Positions 11,986 through 22,703 of a stretch of DNA of 64,000 nt are shown piece by piece. The notes under the pieces are model-generated. The model was not told the origin of the DNA, made no database searches, and was given only the letters and a program-made list of their open reading frames with translations. The stretch is from assembly GCA_030549335.1 (NCBI GenBank), contig CM060186.1, forward strand, positions 19,211,189 through 19,275,188, given 5' to 3'. Made by a program: the position numbers and the translations under genes. Positions within the stretch are counted from its first letter, which is position 1. Each line of letters starts with the position of its first letter. The DNA comes from Pontederia crassipes. Lineage: Eukaryota; Streptophyta; Magnoliopsida; Commelinales; Pontederiaceae.

Positions 11986-12379
11986 TCAAATGACAAGCTA
12001 TAACAGATAAAATAAATTAAAAGATAAAAAATATTGCTAAAGAACGTAGCCTAATAAACTTTAAAGTTTGAAAGTATTTAATATAATTTTTTCGATGATG
12101 GAAAGATTTAGATCATTTAATGCAGTTGGAGCCCATGTTTATATTTGACTTATTTTAAGGCCTATTCGTTTCCAAACATTAGCCCGTTTGTCGACTTCAA
12201 TAAATAAATTATTACATCCGCCTATTATTAACCATATCAAAATAGGCAATAACCATTCTATTTTTTTATTACATCCGCCTCGTATTAACCATTCAATTAG
12301 CTTTACAAATCAAATGTCCTAAATAAATAAATTATTCTTTCCTTCTCTCATCTCTCCAATATAAGTACAATTAAAATAA

Positions 12380-12943
12380 GAATTATTTCCTCGAAACTCT
12401 TCTGAACTATAACGATTTTTCACGTCTATTTTTTTAACTCACTATAGCGCCCCTGAACTGCGCTGCATTTTTTCACTTTGATCCATCCGTTAACTTTTCT
12501 GTTAGTTTTACTTTTAAATTTATGAAATGACTAAATATTCTTCCATTGTATCTTTTAATATTTTTTAAAAAATAAAATAATATATTATAAAAATAAATAA
12601 ATAATGTGCGTGTGCGCTTGACGCTCACAAGCTGTGTGTGACGCTAGCTCATGTTTTTTAATTTTTATTTTTTATAATATATTATTTTATCATATGTCAG
12701 AGCACATTTTTAGTTTTTATACTATATTATATTTTTTAAAAATATTCAAATATACGAGAGAAGGGTAGTTTAGTCATTTCATAAATTATAAAAAATTTAA
12801 AAATAATAGAAAAGTTAACAAAATTTGATAAATCGATCAAAGTGAAAAATGCGACATAATTCAAAGAACACTGTGGTGAGTTCAAAAGTCAAGGAAAAAA
12901 TAGAAAATCGTCATATTTCAAAGGAGGTTTGAGGAAATAACCT
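12380..12943. mobile_element. Non-autonomous MULE-like inverted-repeat element
   Basis: Both ends read inward as TTATTTCCTC then AACTCTT or AACCTCC, continuing as diverged inverted repeats through TAACGATTTTTC and TTTTTTAACTCAC. The flanks carry a 9-base near-match, TTAAAATAA at 12371-12379 and TTAACATAA at 12944-12952 (8 of 9). A 9-bp target duplication with long inverted repeats is the usual mark of Mutator-like elements. The centre has AT-rich arms around a short GC-richer core near 12605-12650. It encodes nothing. Confidence 0.65.
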
Positions 12944-12989
12944 TTAACATAACTTTTCTTTTTAAAAGATATACAGTATATTATTTCAT

Positions 12990-14480
12990 AAAAAAATTAA
13001 ACAAAATAATTCAATTTGAGACAAATTAAAATTAATGTTTCATTTCTAATAGATAATGCACAAGTATAACAAAAAAAATATTTTAATTTTTAAAAGATAA
13101 TGTATTATTTCTAAAATGAAGAAATACCATTTGAGTATGATTATAATAAATAATCTTTCCTTTATAAAAGAGAAGAGGTAATGTATAAGCATAATAAAAC
13201 AAATAATATTTCATTTTTAATAGACAAAATGTATTATTTATGAAATTAAGAAATAATCTAATTTAATAAATTTAATTTGGGTCCAACATGAGATATTCAT
13301 GAGTCGAGTTAAACCCAACTCGTGAACAAATCAGACCCGATCCAACTAAATTTAATTAGATTATGTGAATGCACTTTGGGGATAGATTCAACAAAATTGA
13401 ATTGATTCCGATTGGATTGGGTCGGATCCGGTAATCAAGTCACCAGGCCATCAATTTTTATTTTTAAAATATTCTTTAATTTTTATTTTTTACATTATTT
13501 AGTATAAAAGTTCTCCTTAATATTAAATTTAAAGAATTAAAATAATTTCTCAATATTTAAATTTTATTTTAACATTTAACCTATTTATTCAACTTTTTAA
13601 AAATTAAAATAAAATCTATGATTAAAATTCAAATTAAAATAAAAAATAAAAAAATAAGTTATCGAATCGTGGCCCCGGTGAATCCGATGACCCAACCCGA
13701 CTCTAACCTAAAGAGGGTCGGTTCAGATATGTGTTGGAAATATCCAACACGTACTCACCCTCCTTCGGGTTGAGATTCGATTCATCGAGTTCACCGGGTC
13801 CAACCGACTTGATGAGCACCCCTAAGTCCAATTAAGATTAAATGTAAGGAAATAAATAATATTTTTTCTAAAATAAAAAAAAAATTATTTGTGGAGGTTA
13901 AAAGTAATAATTAAATTTGAGTATTTTGAAAATAAATAAATTTCCTTTTCTAAAAAATAATTTATAAGTATAACAAAATAAGTAAATTTTCCTTTCTAAA
14001 ATATAAAGAAGAAGCCTAATAAAATGAAAAATATTTTAATGTTTAAAAAATAATTTTTTAGAATAAAAAATAATTTAAAATAATGAATTTAATTTTAGTC
14101 CAATTAAGAGTAATATTTCCTTTCTAAAAGATAATGTACAAGCATCATCAAATAAGTAATATTTTCTTTTTAAACGATAATGTATTATTTTTAGAATTTA
14201 AAACTATTTTAAAATATTGAATTCAATTTGAGTTCAATTAAAATAAATAACTACTAAATAATATTTTCTTTTTCAAAGATAATGTAATTTAAAACAATGA
14301 ATTCAATTTGAGTCCAATTAAGGATAATCTTTCCTTTCTAAAACCTAATGTACAAGTATAATAAAAATAAATAATATTTTCTTCTTAAAAGATAATGCAT
14401 TATTTTCAAATTTATAAAAAATTAAAACAATGAATTCACTTTGAGCCCAATTAAGATAAAAGAACTTTTTTCTTTTTAAA
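12990..14480. repeat. Degenerate AT-rich tandem repeat, unit about 135 bp
   Basis: Recurrent ordered phrases (TTTGAGTCCAATTAAG, then TTTCCTTTCTAAAAGATAATG, ACAAGTATAATAAAATAA and AGATAATGTATTATTTT) appear near 13013, 13130, 13274, 14092, 14228, 14306 and 14441. Several spacings are near 117-144 bases. The array is old, interrupted and partly deleted, and a hAT-like element sits inside it. It could be a decayed minisatellite or internal repeats of a dead element. Confidence 0.6.
13287..13823. mobile_element. hAT-like non-autonomous element inside the AT-rich array
   Basis: The right end reads inward TAGGGGTG-type (AGGGGTGCTCATCAAGTCGG) and the left end CATGAGATATTCATGAGTCG; they align as diverged inverted repeats. 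The flanks GGGTCCAA (13279-13286) and AAGTCCAA (13824-13831) match at 6 of 8 bases, fitting an aged 8-bp hAT target duplication. Both match the array phrase TTTGAGTCCAATTAAG that the element interrupts. No transposase is present. Confidence 0.5.
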
Positions 14481-15036
14481 AACAAAAGTATATGTGGCAT
14501 ACCATGTTCATAATTTAAGATTTTTTTTTAAAAAAAATTTCAGTACTTTAGATATGTTTTTTAAACAAAAATATAATGACGGAAAATTTGTTTTATATAT
14601 AGGTAGTTTCATGTGGTGTATTTTTTTCAAAGTCGATAAATTATTTTATCATTATTATTTAATAAAAATTAGTTTGCATAATTTAAAAATATAATTATAT
14701 AATTATTAATTTTTGCTGTCTCCGTGGGATGGACGCTACATTAACAATGTAAGTGCAGATTTTTTAGTAAATAAATAATTCCTATTGTAATATAGAGTGC
14801 ATTACTATTTTCTTAAATAGAATTTTAGAAATCGAAGTTTAAATGTGAAAAAGGAGAAAGAACGAAAGATAAAAGAAAAAAAATTACCTCCTCGAAATTG
14901 AAGAATAGAAGTAAGAGATGTCCAAATTTATATTGGCCAAAGACACTAGGATTCTTTTTACAACTTCAACATCTATCGACTCAAAACAAATCAGGTTGTT
15001 TCGTTTCTTTTTTTACATTTATATTTTTCATTATAC
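14481..15036. other. No gene seen
   Basis: AT-rich DNA with homopolymer runs. Nothing recognised. Confidence 0.5.
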
Positions 15037-15555
15037 AGGTAAATTAGATGATTAGTCTCCCAACTTTATTTCAAACTGGTCCCTCAACTTCAATTTATAA
15101 TCAGAACGTCCTTCATTTTTTATTTTTTTGCACGATTAGTCCTCTTGATCGGTGACTGTAGATTTTTCCATTGCCTTGCATACGTGGCCGACACATGAGT
15201 CGTTTCTCTCTCATTCACGTCATTTAAGTCATCCACGTCATTTAACGCTACAAAATCGATTAAATTACACGGATCGTCCCCCAACTTTGAATCGATTTCT
15301 AAACGGTTCTCCAACTTTGATATTATTGCATGATTCTTCCACTTGACCGGTAGAGATAATCTTCCAATTTTTTTGCTAACGTGATGTAATAAAATATAAT
15401 AAAAAAATAACTAGCTGGCATCATATAATAAAAATAATATTATAAAAATTTAAAAGCGTGGGCGAGCTAGCAGAGAGGGTGTCGCCCCCCCTCTCCAAGC
15501 TCGTCCTCTGACGAGTTGGCACAGGGGGCGTTGGCCCCTCTCTTCAAGCTCGCCC
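15037..15555. mobile_element. Single arm of the foldback MULE family
   Basis: This stretch follows the left arm of the complete element at 29879-30841 closely: GGTAAATTA...GATTAGTC, CCTCAACTTCAATTTATAATC, ACACGGATCGTCCCCCAACTTTGA and CACTTGACCGGTAGAGA all recur in order, ending in a GC-rich core (CCCCTCTCCAAGCTCG). The mirrored right arm is missing. The arm stops at the LTR-like block, so the element is truncated or was disrupted by it. Confidence 0.75.
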
Positions 15556-16340
15556 TGTAGGATCTCAAAGGACACCAAGAGGAGGGGTGAATTATTGTTT
15601 AATCGAAAATGTCGATTTCACAAAATTCATCGCGGAAGCATAAAACCGATTCTTAAAAACCTTTGCAATTCAGATTATAAACACAATATTAATGGAGAGA
15701 GAGAGAGTGAGAGAAATCAAACACGATGAACACAGGTGGTTGTTGACGAGGTTCGGCCACACCTTGGCATACGCCCCCGCTCTGACTTCTCGACCTCGAA
15801 ACTATCGGAGATTCCACTAATTCCTTCATTTGTTCTAAATGGGGCAAGGAAGAAAGCACTTTGCACAACCACATTTTTCTCCACTTCGAGAGGCAAGGCA
15901 ACCTCTCCTCCTAAGAAACTAATCTTTTCTCTCGCTTAAGAGGTAAGATTTGGAACATCTTTTACACAGGAGCTCTCACAATTTTTCTGAAAAATAGTTT
16001 CTCTCTTTTACAATAGAACACTCACAAGAAGAGAAGAGAGAAAGAAAGAAAGCTCTAAATGATAATTTCAGGAGAAATGATCTTCTTTTGATTTCTTAAA
16101 GTTTTGCTTTGATGCTTGAATTGATTACTTTTTCTTCTGGCCTTGGCACTCTTTTTATAGGCTCTAATATGTGAAAAATTCGTTCAGAATTAATTTTACA
16201 TTTTTATCCTCAAAATATAGTCGTTACTGTTCATTTCAGTAATGGACCGATCGACCGAATTTATGGATCGATCGACCGATCTATATGACCGTTCGCTCAT
16301 TTTCCTGATTTGTCGCAGCTATGGCTCTAGGAGTGCAATG
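15556..16340 (-). mobile_element. LTR-like block (possible solo LTR), fossil
   Basis: The left edge reads TGTAGGATCTCAAAGGACAC, a TG-type LTR terminus, directly abutting another element. On the minus strand a TATA box (CCTATAAAAAGAG, about 16152-16163) sits about 0.6 kb before the TGTAGG edge, as in an LTR promoter with long R-U5. It also has repeated GATCGACCGA motifs near 16245-16290. No coding region or second LTR is adjacent. The right edge and target duplication are not resolved, so the call is tentative. Confidence 0.4.
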
Positions 16341-16390
16341 TGGTACCACCTATGGCTCTAGGAGTGCAACAACTGAAAAAAAGACATGAA

Positions 16391-16585
16391 CCTGCACATA
16401 AAGTAAAAATCATATATACTGCATACATTTTATAATCTCCATGTCATAATATTTACTGTTGTACCTGCACGTAAAGTAAAAAAATCATATATACTGCATA
16501 CATTTTATATTCTCCGTATCTTAATATTTACTGTTGTACCTGCACATAAAGTAAAAAATCATGTATACTGCATACATTTTATGCA
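16391..16585. repeat. Tandem repeat, about 74-bp unit, 2.6 copies
   Basis: CCTGCACATAAAGTAAAA begins units at 16391, 16464 and 16539, each followed by ATCATATATACTGCATACA. The first two units share ATATTTACTGTTGTA; the third is cut short. Few differences between units, so fairly recent. Confidence 0.8.
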
Positions 16586-17072
16586 CACAATTGTAAACCT
16601 GCCAGAACTGGATTATAGACCTTGGGGGGATATTAAGCCATGTAGTCATAGGAGTTGTTTTCATAAAATTCAGGTCAACACGTGATTATGCATGAACCTG
16701 AAGCAGAACCGGGCTGCATTGGCCAGATAAACGCCAAACTTTCATTCCCAATTCGATTAGTCAGATATTGGTATGATTGTGAGAGAGTATCGAATAAGAT
16801 TTGTATATTAATTACAATATTTGAATTTTTTATTTTTTCAAGTTGTGCATTATTTTTTAGTGTTATGTTTTTATTTTTTTTATAAGTACAAAAGTTAGGC
16901 AGACAACCAACTGACTATTAAGTTTTTTAGCAATTGTCATAAGTGTCAAGGCAAAGAAAAAATTGGAAAATAAAAAAAAAGTTTGTGTAAGTTTTTATAC
17001 AAAAAATTATTTATTCATCCACCTTATATATTCTTTTACTTTTTTAACATATTATGTTTGTGCTGAATTCAG

Positions 17073-17339
17073 GAATATTACAATGCATCTTTTAACACCA
17101 AATATGATTCAAATGTTAGCTCTCAATCAGGATTTGATACTGCTACGTGGATTGATGCGGTAGGAGCTTTAACAAAAGGAAGAGTATATGGATTTGGTGT
17201 TGGAAAATATGCTCTATCACTAGTAAATAATTTAAGTTATGGCATATCAAAGCACACAGGTGAATCTTCTTCAAATGTGGTTACTGAGGATGATTTGCAA
17301 TTTATAAAAGAAGAAGTGCAACAAGAAAGTGAATGTTGA
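17073..17339 (+). pseudogene. CACTA-associated Transposase_24-like C-terminal exon
   Basis: An open 89-codon exon follows an acceptor-like TGAATTCAG at 17064-17072 and ends at TGA 17337-17339. It contains FDTATWIDAVGALTKGRVYGFG, typical of the C-terminal segment of plant En/Spm-associated transposase proteins (compare W..A.GG..KGRVYGLG). It ends in an acidic stretch (EDDLQFIKEEVQQESEC). The upstream exons are not recognisable in the AT-rich DNA before it, so the gene is partial. Its place just inside a CACTA-type 3' end supports the call. Confidence 0.65.
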
Positions 17340-17666
17340 AAAGTGAATGTTGAAATGGAAAAACGTATTCGTGCACTTGTATTATAAATTACAAATGTAT
17401 GAACTGTATGATCTCTAACATGTTTAGAAATGAATATCTTGCATTGTATTATTTTTATTGTATAATTATTTATGTGTGGTAGCATATTTAGAAAATAAAT
17501 TATAACATAATTGTCATAATAATTCATTAAAAATTCTATAAAATTATCATATTAAGTAATTACATAAAATTCCGTCACAATTTTATCAAAATAATTAATA
17601 GCGAATCATCACAATTTTGTCATAAAACATTGACGTAAAGTTTGCCATAAGTCTATCACAATCATA

Positions 17667-18597
17667 TAGGGCTGAGCACGGGCCGGTCGATCCGGCCCGG
17701 CCCGACCCGGAAAACTGGAAAAATAACCCGGCTCGGATTAGATCCGGGCCGGGACCGGGCCTCTGGAATGGAAAACCCGCCGGTATCGGGTCGGGACCGG
17801 GTCTACAATGCAGATACCCGATCCGGACCCGACCTGATATCATTTACTATATAAACCTTCTCTCTCTCTTTTCCCTCTCTTTTACTCAATCCGCCCTCTC
17901 TCTCTCTTTTTCTCTCTCTCTCGCCCTCTCCCTCTCTCTCCCCCTCTCCCTCTCTCTCACGACGGCGGCGATGGCGGTGACCCTCGACTCCGGCCGTCCT
18001 CTCCTCCCCTCTCCTCTCTCTCTCTACTCCGGCCACCTGACGGCCGCCTGCGGTCAGATCCGGTTGCTTGACGGCTGGATCGGTCGCTTGGCGGCCGGAT
18101 CGGCTGCCTGCGGGCGACCGGATCGGCCACCTGCGACCAGATTCGATCGCCTGGCGGCCAGATCCGGTCACTTGGCGGCCAGATCCAATCGCGCGGTTGG
18201 ATCTGGCGACGCGGATCGGCCGCTCGCGCGGCCGGATGGGCCACTGGCGGCCAGATCCGACCGCTGGATCCGCCAGGCAACCGGATCTGGCCGCGTCAGT
18301 GCCCGATCCGGCCGCTCATCGATCGTTGGCGGCCAGATTCGGCTATCAGGCGTCGGATCTGACAGCCAATGATCGGATCGGCCGCCAGCGATCGGATCTG
18401 ATCGGCCGCCACCTGCCAGTATTTCGGATTCTCGGACGCAAACCCGATTCGATTCCCGGTCTATCGGGTCTGACCCGGTCCCGAACCCGGCCGGGTTCGG
18501 GTCCGGTACCGGGTCGGAAAATTTTTGACCCGGCAAAAGTCGGGCCAGGACCGGGTCCGCCTAGACCCGGACCTGGTCCCAGGTTTGCTCTGCCCTA
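17667..18597. mobile_element. hAT non-autonomous element with perfect 8-bp target duplication
   Basis: The ends read inward TAGGGCTGAGCA and TAGGGCAGAGCA. They are flanked by identical 8-bp CAATCATA at 17659-17666 and 18598-18605, diagnostic of hAT. The subterminal DNA is rich in GACCCGG and CCGGGTC. The interior holds a CT-rich microsatellite (17855-17960) and then a GC-rich array of GATCCGGxCG and GGCGGCCAGATCC variants (18000-18420). Long frames through this array on both strands are artefacts of the repeat; no transposase is encoded. It was inserted into the CACTA subterminal region. Confidence 0.9.
18000..18420. repeat. GC-rich degenerate minisatellite inside the hAT element
   Basis: Variants of GGCGGCCAGATCCG, CGACCGGATCGG and CTTGGCGGCC recur every 20-40 bases. 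Their self-complementary GATCCGG/CCGGATC cores give dense hairpin potential. The boundaries of the unit are irregular. Confidence 0.6.
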
Positions 18598-18939
18598 CAA
18601 TCATAGTCGTCACAATATGATCATAACTAATTATCACAACTATGTCATAAAAATCATCACAAGATATATCCGTCACAAATTAATAGTCAGTAATGTGTCA
18701 CAAAATCATTACATTTGTGACGGAATACTCATTTTATTAATTATTCTATCAAACTTTTGTGACAAATTTTTTTTTAATCTTGTGACGAAAATAATCCATC
18801 ACAACATAATTTGTGGGTAAAAAATCAGTGACGGATGTAGATTGTCACAAGTCCATCACTGAAGAGCATCTGTGACGGAATAAACTTATATTGTGACATA
18901 ATTATCTGTCACATATACCTTGTTTTCTTGAAGTGATAA

Positions 18940-20560
18940 ATGTATAAAATTTAATGCTAAGAAGAATAGTTGAGTGACAGGGTGAAAGAGATGATTAACC
19001 ATTTTGGTTGGAGCTTTTCTTTGAAAATTGCTTGAGGACAAACAAGTATCTAAGCTTGAGAGTTAAGCTTGGGAGAGTTTGATGCATGCAAATTATAACA
19101 TATAATTAGCCATGCATTTAATCACATTTCGATTCATTTTCATATAGCATGCATCATTTTTTGGCCTTATTTTTTTTAATTTTATAAAAATAAAATCTAT
19201 CCAAATTACATGTTTTATTATAGAAAACGTAATAGAGTTGAGTAAGGAATCTACAGAAATAAATGGCATTCAAATCGGAGTTAAAACAAAGCTAAAAAGT
19301 GCAAATTAATGAAGACTGCCAGAGCTGAATTGAATATAATGGGTCGTTATATGACTGTAACGCTCATAACAGCAGGAGCATGAACATCTCGTTATAGCTC
19401 GTTATAGCTCGTTAAAATGCCCAATTTCAGTCCTACTTCGATTTGGACATTGTAATGGTCGTTAAATCCATGTTATGGACCGTTACGAACGCTATTTTCG
19501 AGATTTTGTCGACTTTTTTTGGGTAGTTCAAGTCTAAATCGAACTCAAACTTTATCCTAAGTTCAGGGATGATTAGAAAACATATTTACTCAAATTTAAA
19601 AGAGTTTTGGATGATATTAAAGACCTATTAAAGTTTATTTCCGAATTTACTTGTTTTAACATGAAAATACTTCAAATTAAATCGAAACTCAACGAAAATC
19701 CTTGGAACCCTGGAGGCTATAAATAGAAGCCCTAGAAGATAGAAAAATATGTGCTTGAGACTTTGAGAGTCGTTCTTATTGCAAAAGAGATAGATTCAAG
19801 TTGAACAAGATTGATGGAGAAGAACGAGGAGCAACTCAGCGTCAGAGCTCCGAGATCATTCCAGAGATCGTCTAAAGAAAGAATTCTTATTCTCTCCCTA
19901 TTGTTTGGATGCTCTTTACTCATACCGTTTATGCTTAATTAATTCTGTAATAGAGATATTTAATATTTATGAGAAAACTACATAAACTATTTGTTAGATT
20001 TGGATTAATATAATTATTTCAATTTCTTTTGATTATAATTGTTGTGCTTAATGCTTTTTATTAAGATTATTATATTCTGAGATAAAACTACAAACTATAT
20101 CATGGGTGATTAGGTTTAGGATTTAATAATTCTCATCGAATTGATTCTTAACTTAAAGTTGAAATAATAATAAGTCATAACATGAAACTAGTAACTCATC
20201 GTTTGTGCTAGATTTTGTGCCGTCTATCAGTTTTTACCCAGTGAGAATAATTGTTAGTTTAGAACTTATAACTTAATGCAGCTAAATATTTTCTTAACTG
20301 AAAATTAACTCAACGTTTGTGATCCTAAATTTTGCAAGACTTGAGATAGTTTGATCTACTTAACGTAGAGATCAATAATTTAAGTAATCCTAATCCGTCT
20401 TAAGAATCGAACTTATCTATCATTGTTATAATTCAATCATCATCATGAAACATGCTAGTTGATCATTATCTTTAATCATCCATCATCCTTAGGCTCAACA
20501 CTATTTTATTTTATAGTATTTAATTCTACATATTTATTTTCTGCTTTTATATCACAACAC
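18940..20560 (+). mobile_element. Ty3/gypsy-type 3' end and LTR remnant, fossil
   Basis: A purine-rich tract near 19066-19079 (AGCTTGGGAGAGTT), preceded by GCTTGAGGACAAACAAG, matches the usual 3' end of the internal region of plant Tat/Athila-like gypsy elements. The next bases, TGATGCATGC at 19080, would open the LTR. A TATA motif (GGCTATAAATAGAAGCC) lies near 19717. The LTR probably ends near 20550-20560. Little internal sequence remains and no partner LTR was seen, so it is a degraded remnant of uncertain age. Confidence 0.45.
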
Positions 20561-20629
20561 CCTTTTATTCTCTTAGTAGATTATTAGGATAGATTAGATT
20601 TAACTAGATTATCGACATTTTCTCCACTC

Positions 20630-20745
20630 CATCCTTCGTGTCACTATATCGTCACAGGATGGTTATTCCAATTTCATCTTTCGTGTCACTATATCGACAC
20701 AGGATGTTGAACCTGCTCCTCGTATCACTATATTGACATAGAGTA
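20630..20745. repeat. Three short tandem repeats, 39-45 bp apart
   Basis: TTCGTGTCACTATATCG with a trailing ACAGGATG occurs near 20635, 20680 and, more diverged (CTCGTATCACTATATTG), near 20719. Probably part of the adjacent retroelement remnant. Confidence 0.6.
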
Positions 20746-20759
20746 AATCGGACCACAAT

Positions 20760-22340
20760 CAGTCTACCCAGAGTTTGGCCAATCCTTCAAGGTGAAAACA
20801 CTCTGACGTATGTGGATTTTAACATGTAATGCACATGATTCATGAATGCAATTTTCAAATAAAAGTTTAGAATTAGAAACCATCATATAAATTTTCCTTT
20901 TCAAAAATCAAATATTCATTTCAATTTCACAAGGATAAACTTTGACGGATTTCCAAAATTCATAATAAAATGTCACAAGTCATATGATGACACACATATC
21001 AAGCATACAAATAAGTATGAATATGCATGAAAGAAAATGTCACGAAAATTTATTCCACATCGAGTGGAAAATTATCATCACTCCGAAGAATTAAGCAATT
21101 TATATCATTTGAGATAAGTTCTCTCATCTTGGATTCGTCGAGTCCTAAATTATATCCTAGTCCGAATCCAATCAAAAGTAAACACAATCTATCATATTCA
21201 TTACTTAATTAACTAATATTATAAAATTAAAATTTGGTAATTCACTCTTCACAACAACTTAGTGTGCTTATCATAAACTAAGTTCTATTATGGATTTGCT
21301 ACAACACTTACCAAGAAGAAAATAAAGGCCTCGTCAACTAGTAGTGGCCTAATCGAATCTCAACAAACAACGAATTGTCGTCTTCCGATTAACAACCCCC
21401 TATAAGCAAAAATTCAAATCAAACTTTAAACAAGTTATAATTAGGTCCTTAACTACATTATAAATAATTAATTTTAGCTATCCACTCATTCATACCACAA
21501 CTACTACAGTCACCGCTCTCAAAACCATAGCTGCACTCGTCAAAACGTCGAACAATCGCCAAAACGTTGAAAAGCCTTCGAACTTCTTCTTCATCAATAA
21601 CAAAATAAAGTTACTCTAAATTTGTCCACAAAATTGAAATCCAATCATATGCACATTTCATTCACTTACCAACCGCGATATGAGGATGAGTCGTTGAAAA
21701 GGTCGCCGAAGAACGATCAAAATCCGAAACCAATGAACCTAAAAAGGGTTAGCAATTAACTTTTATCGAAAACAATTTGCGCCATTTCTCCCTCACATGT
21801 GCACCTACCAGCGCGTCGTGATGAGCTCGGCCAGAACTCCCTGTTAGCTCGCTTCAGAAAAATTTGCCGAAAAATTCCAACTCGATCACCTACGTGATTT
21901 GGAACAAGAACACGTTTAAAACTCATAAAAATGATCATAATCAACTTGAGGATTATATACAGCTCACTAGGAGAAAGTTCGGCCGAATCGGAGTCGAGAA
22001 ACGTCGTCGTTGAACTTCCCCTCTTTCTTGTGTTCGGCACTTACTGTGTCATGTGGACCGATCATCTCCTGTCCCATGTCAAAATGTTCATCTCATCACC
22101 CTCTTTCCAATGACATTCTCATACGTAAAAAATGGCGATCGGACGACGGAGAACAGGTGGCCGGAATAAAGGGCATCGAGCGGCACTGTAGCGGTTGGGG
22201 AGGAAGAAGACGAGCACTCCTTTTTTTATACACGTCACTTATTTTTTTTTATTTTTTACTTTTATTGCTGTCAGTCCTGCATAAAGACAAAAAAGCCCAT
22301 ACTTTTTAAATAAATTCCATCTTTATTTTTCTTTAAAATG
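20760..22340 (-). other. Unassigned DNA, possibly an old LTR-type promoter block
   Basis: No gene seen. On the minus strand near 22222-22235 there is a TATA-like GTATAAAAAAAGGAG followed by a C-rich leader (CTTCCTCCCCAACCGCTAC) and GC-rich DNA, an arrangement common in LTR promoters. No LTR edges, primer site or coding sequence could be defined, so the call is weak. Confidence 0.25.
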
Positions 22341-22359
22341 TGCATAACATTACACTTTA

Positions 22360-22701
22360 GGACACCTTTGATTTGATTCTAACTTTAGTACTAATTAATT
22401 AGTTATAACTTAATATATAGTAAATTAGTATATAAGTTATAACTAAGTTATAAGATAGTTAAGTACCAATTTACTTAGTATAACTTAGTTTAGTTATAAC
22501 TTAGTATATACTATATAGTAACTTAGTTATAAGATAGTTAAATACTAATCTACTTAGTTTTAACTTAATATATAATAAATTAGTACTTAACTAACTATAT
22601 TAGTATACTACTAATATATATTTATTAAAATACTTACCAATTAATTTTATGTATAAGATTATAACTTATAACTTAACTTAGGATAAAATGAAGGTGTTCT
22701 C
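22360..22701. mobile_element. AT-rich MITE (Stowaway-like)
   Basis: Imperfect inverted ends: GGACACCTTTGATTTGATTCT on the left and, reading inward, GAGAACACCTTCATTTTATCC on the right, both followed by TAA and CTTAG/AACTT phrases. Both sides have TA. The interior is a palindrome-rich mosaic of TTAGTTATAACTTA and TAGTATATA. No coding capacity. The ends differ by small gaps, so the family is not certain. Confidence 0.5.
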
Positions 22702-22703
22702 TA

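Larger units (their letters stand above)
17040..18935 (+). mobile_element. 3' part of a CACTA (En/Spm) transposon
   Basis: The right end reads inward CACTTCAAGAAAACAAGG (18918-18935), a one-base variant of the classical CACTACAAGAAA terminus. The subterminal region carries many copies of GTGACGGA or TCCGTCAC and TGTGACAAA motifs in both orientations (17570-17660 and 18600-18915), as is usual for CACTA ends. A transposase-like last exon lies upstream. The subterminal array is interrupted by a hAT element (17667-18597). The left terminus was not found in the window, so the element is truncated or its 5' half is too decayed to see. Confidence 0.75.

Noticed and set aside
17803-18820. Arg/Pro/Asp-rich frames up to 250 codons
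   Set aside because: They run through the hAT element and its minisatellite, including its ends, so they are repeat artefacts.
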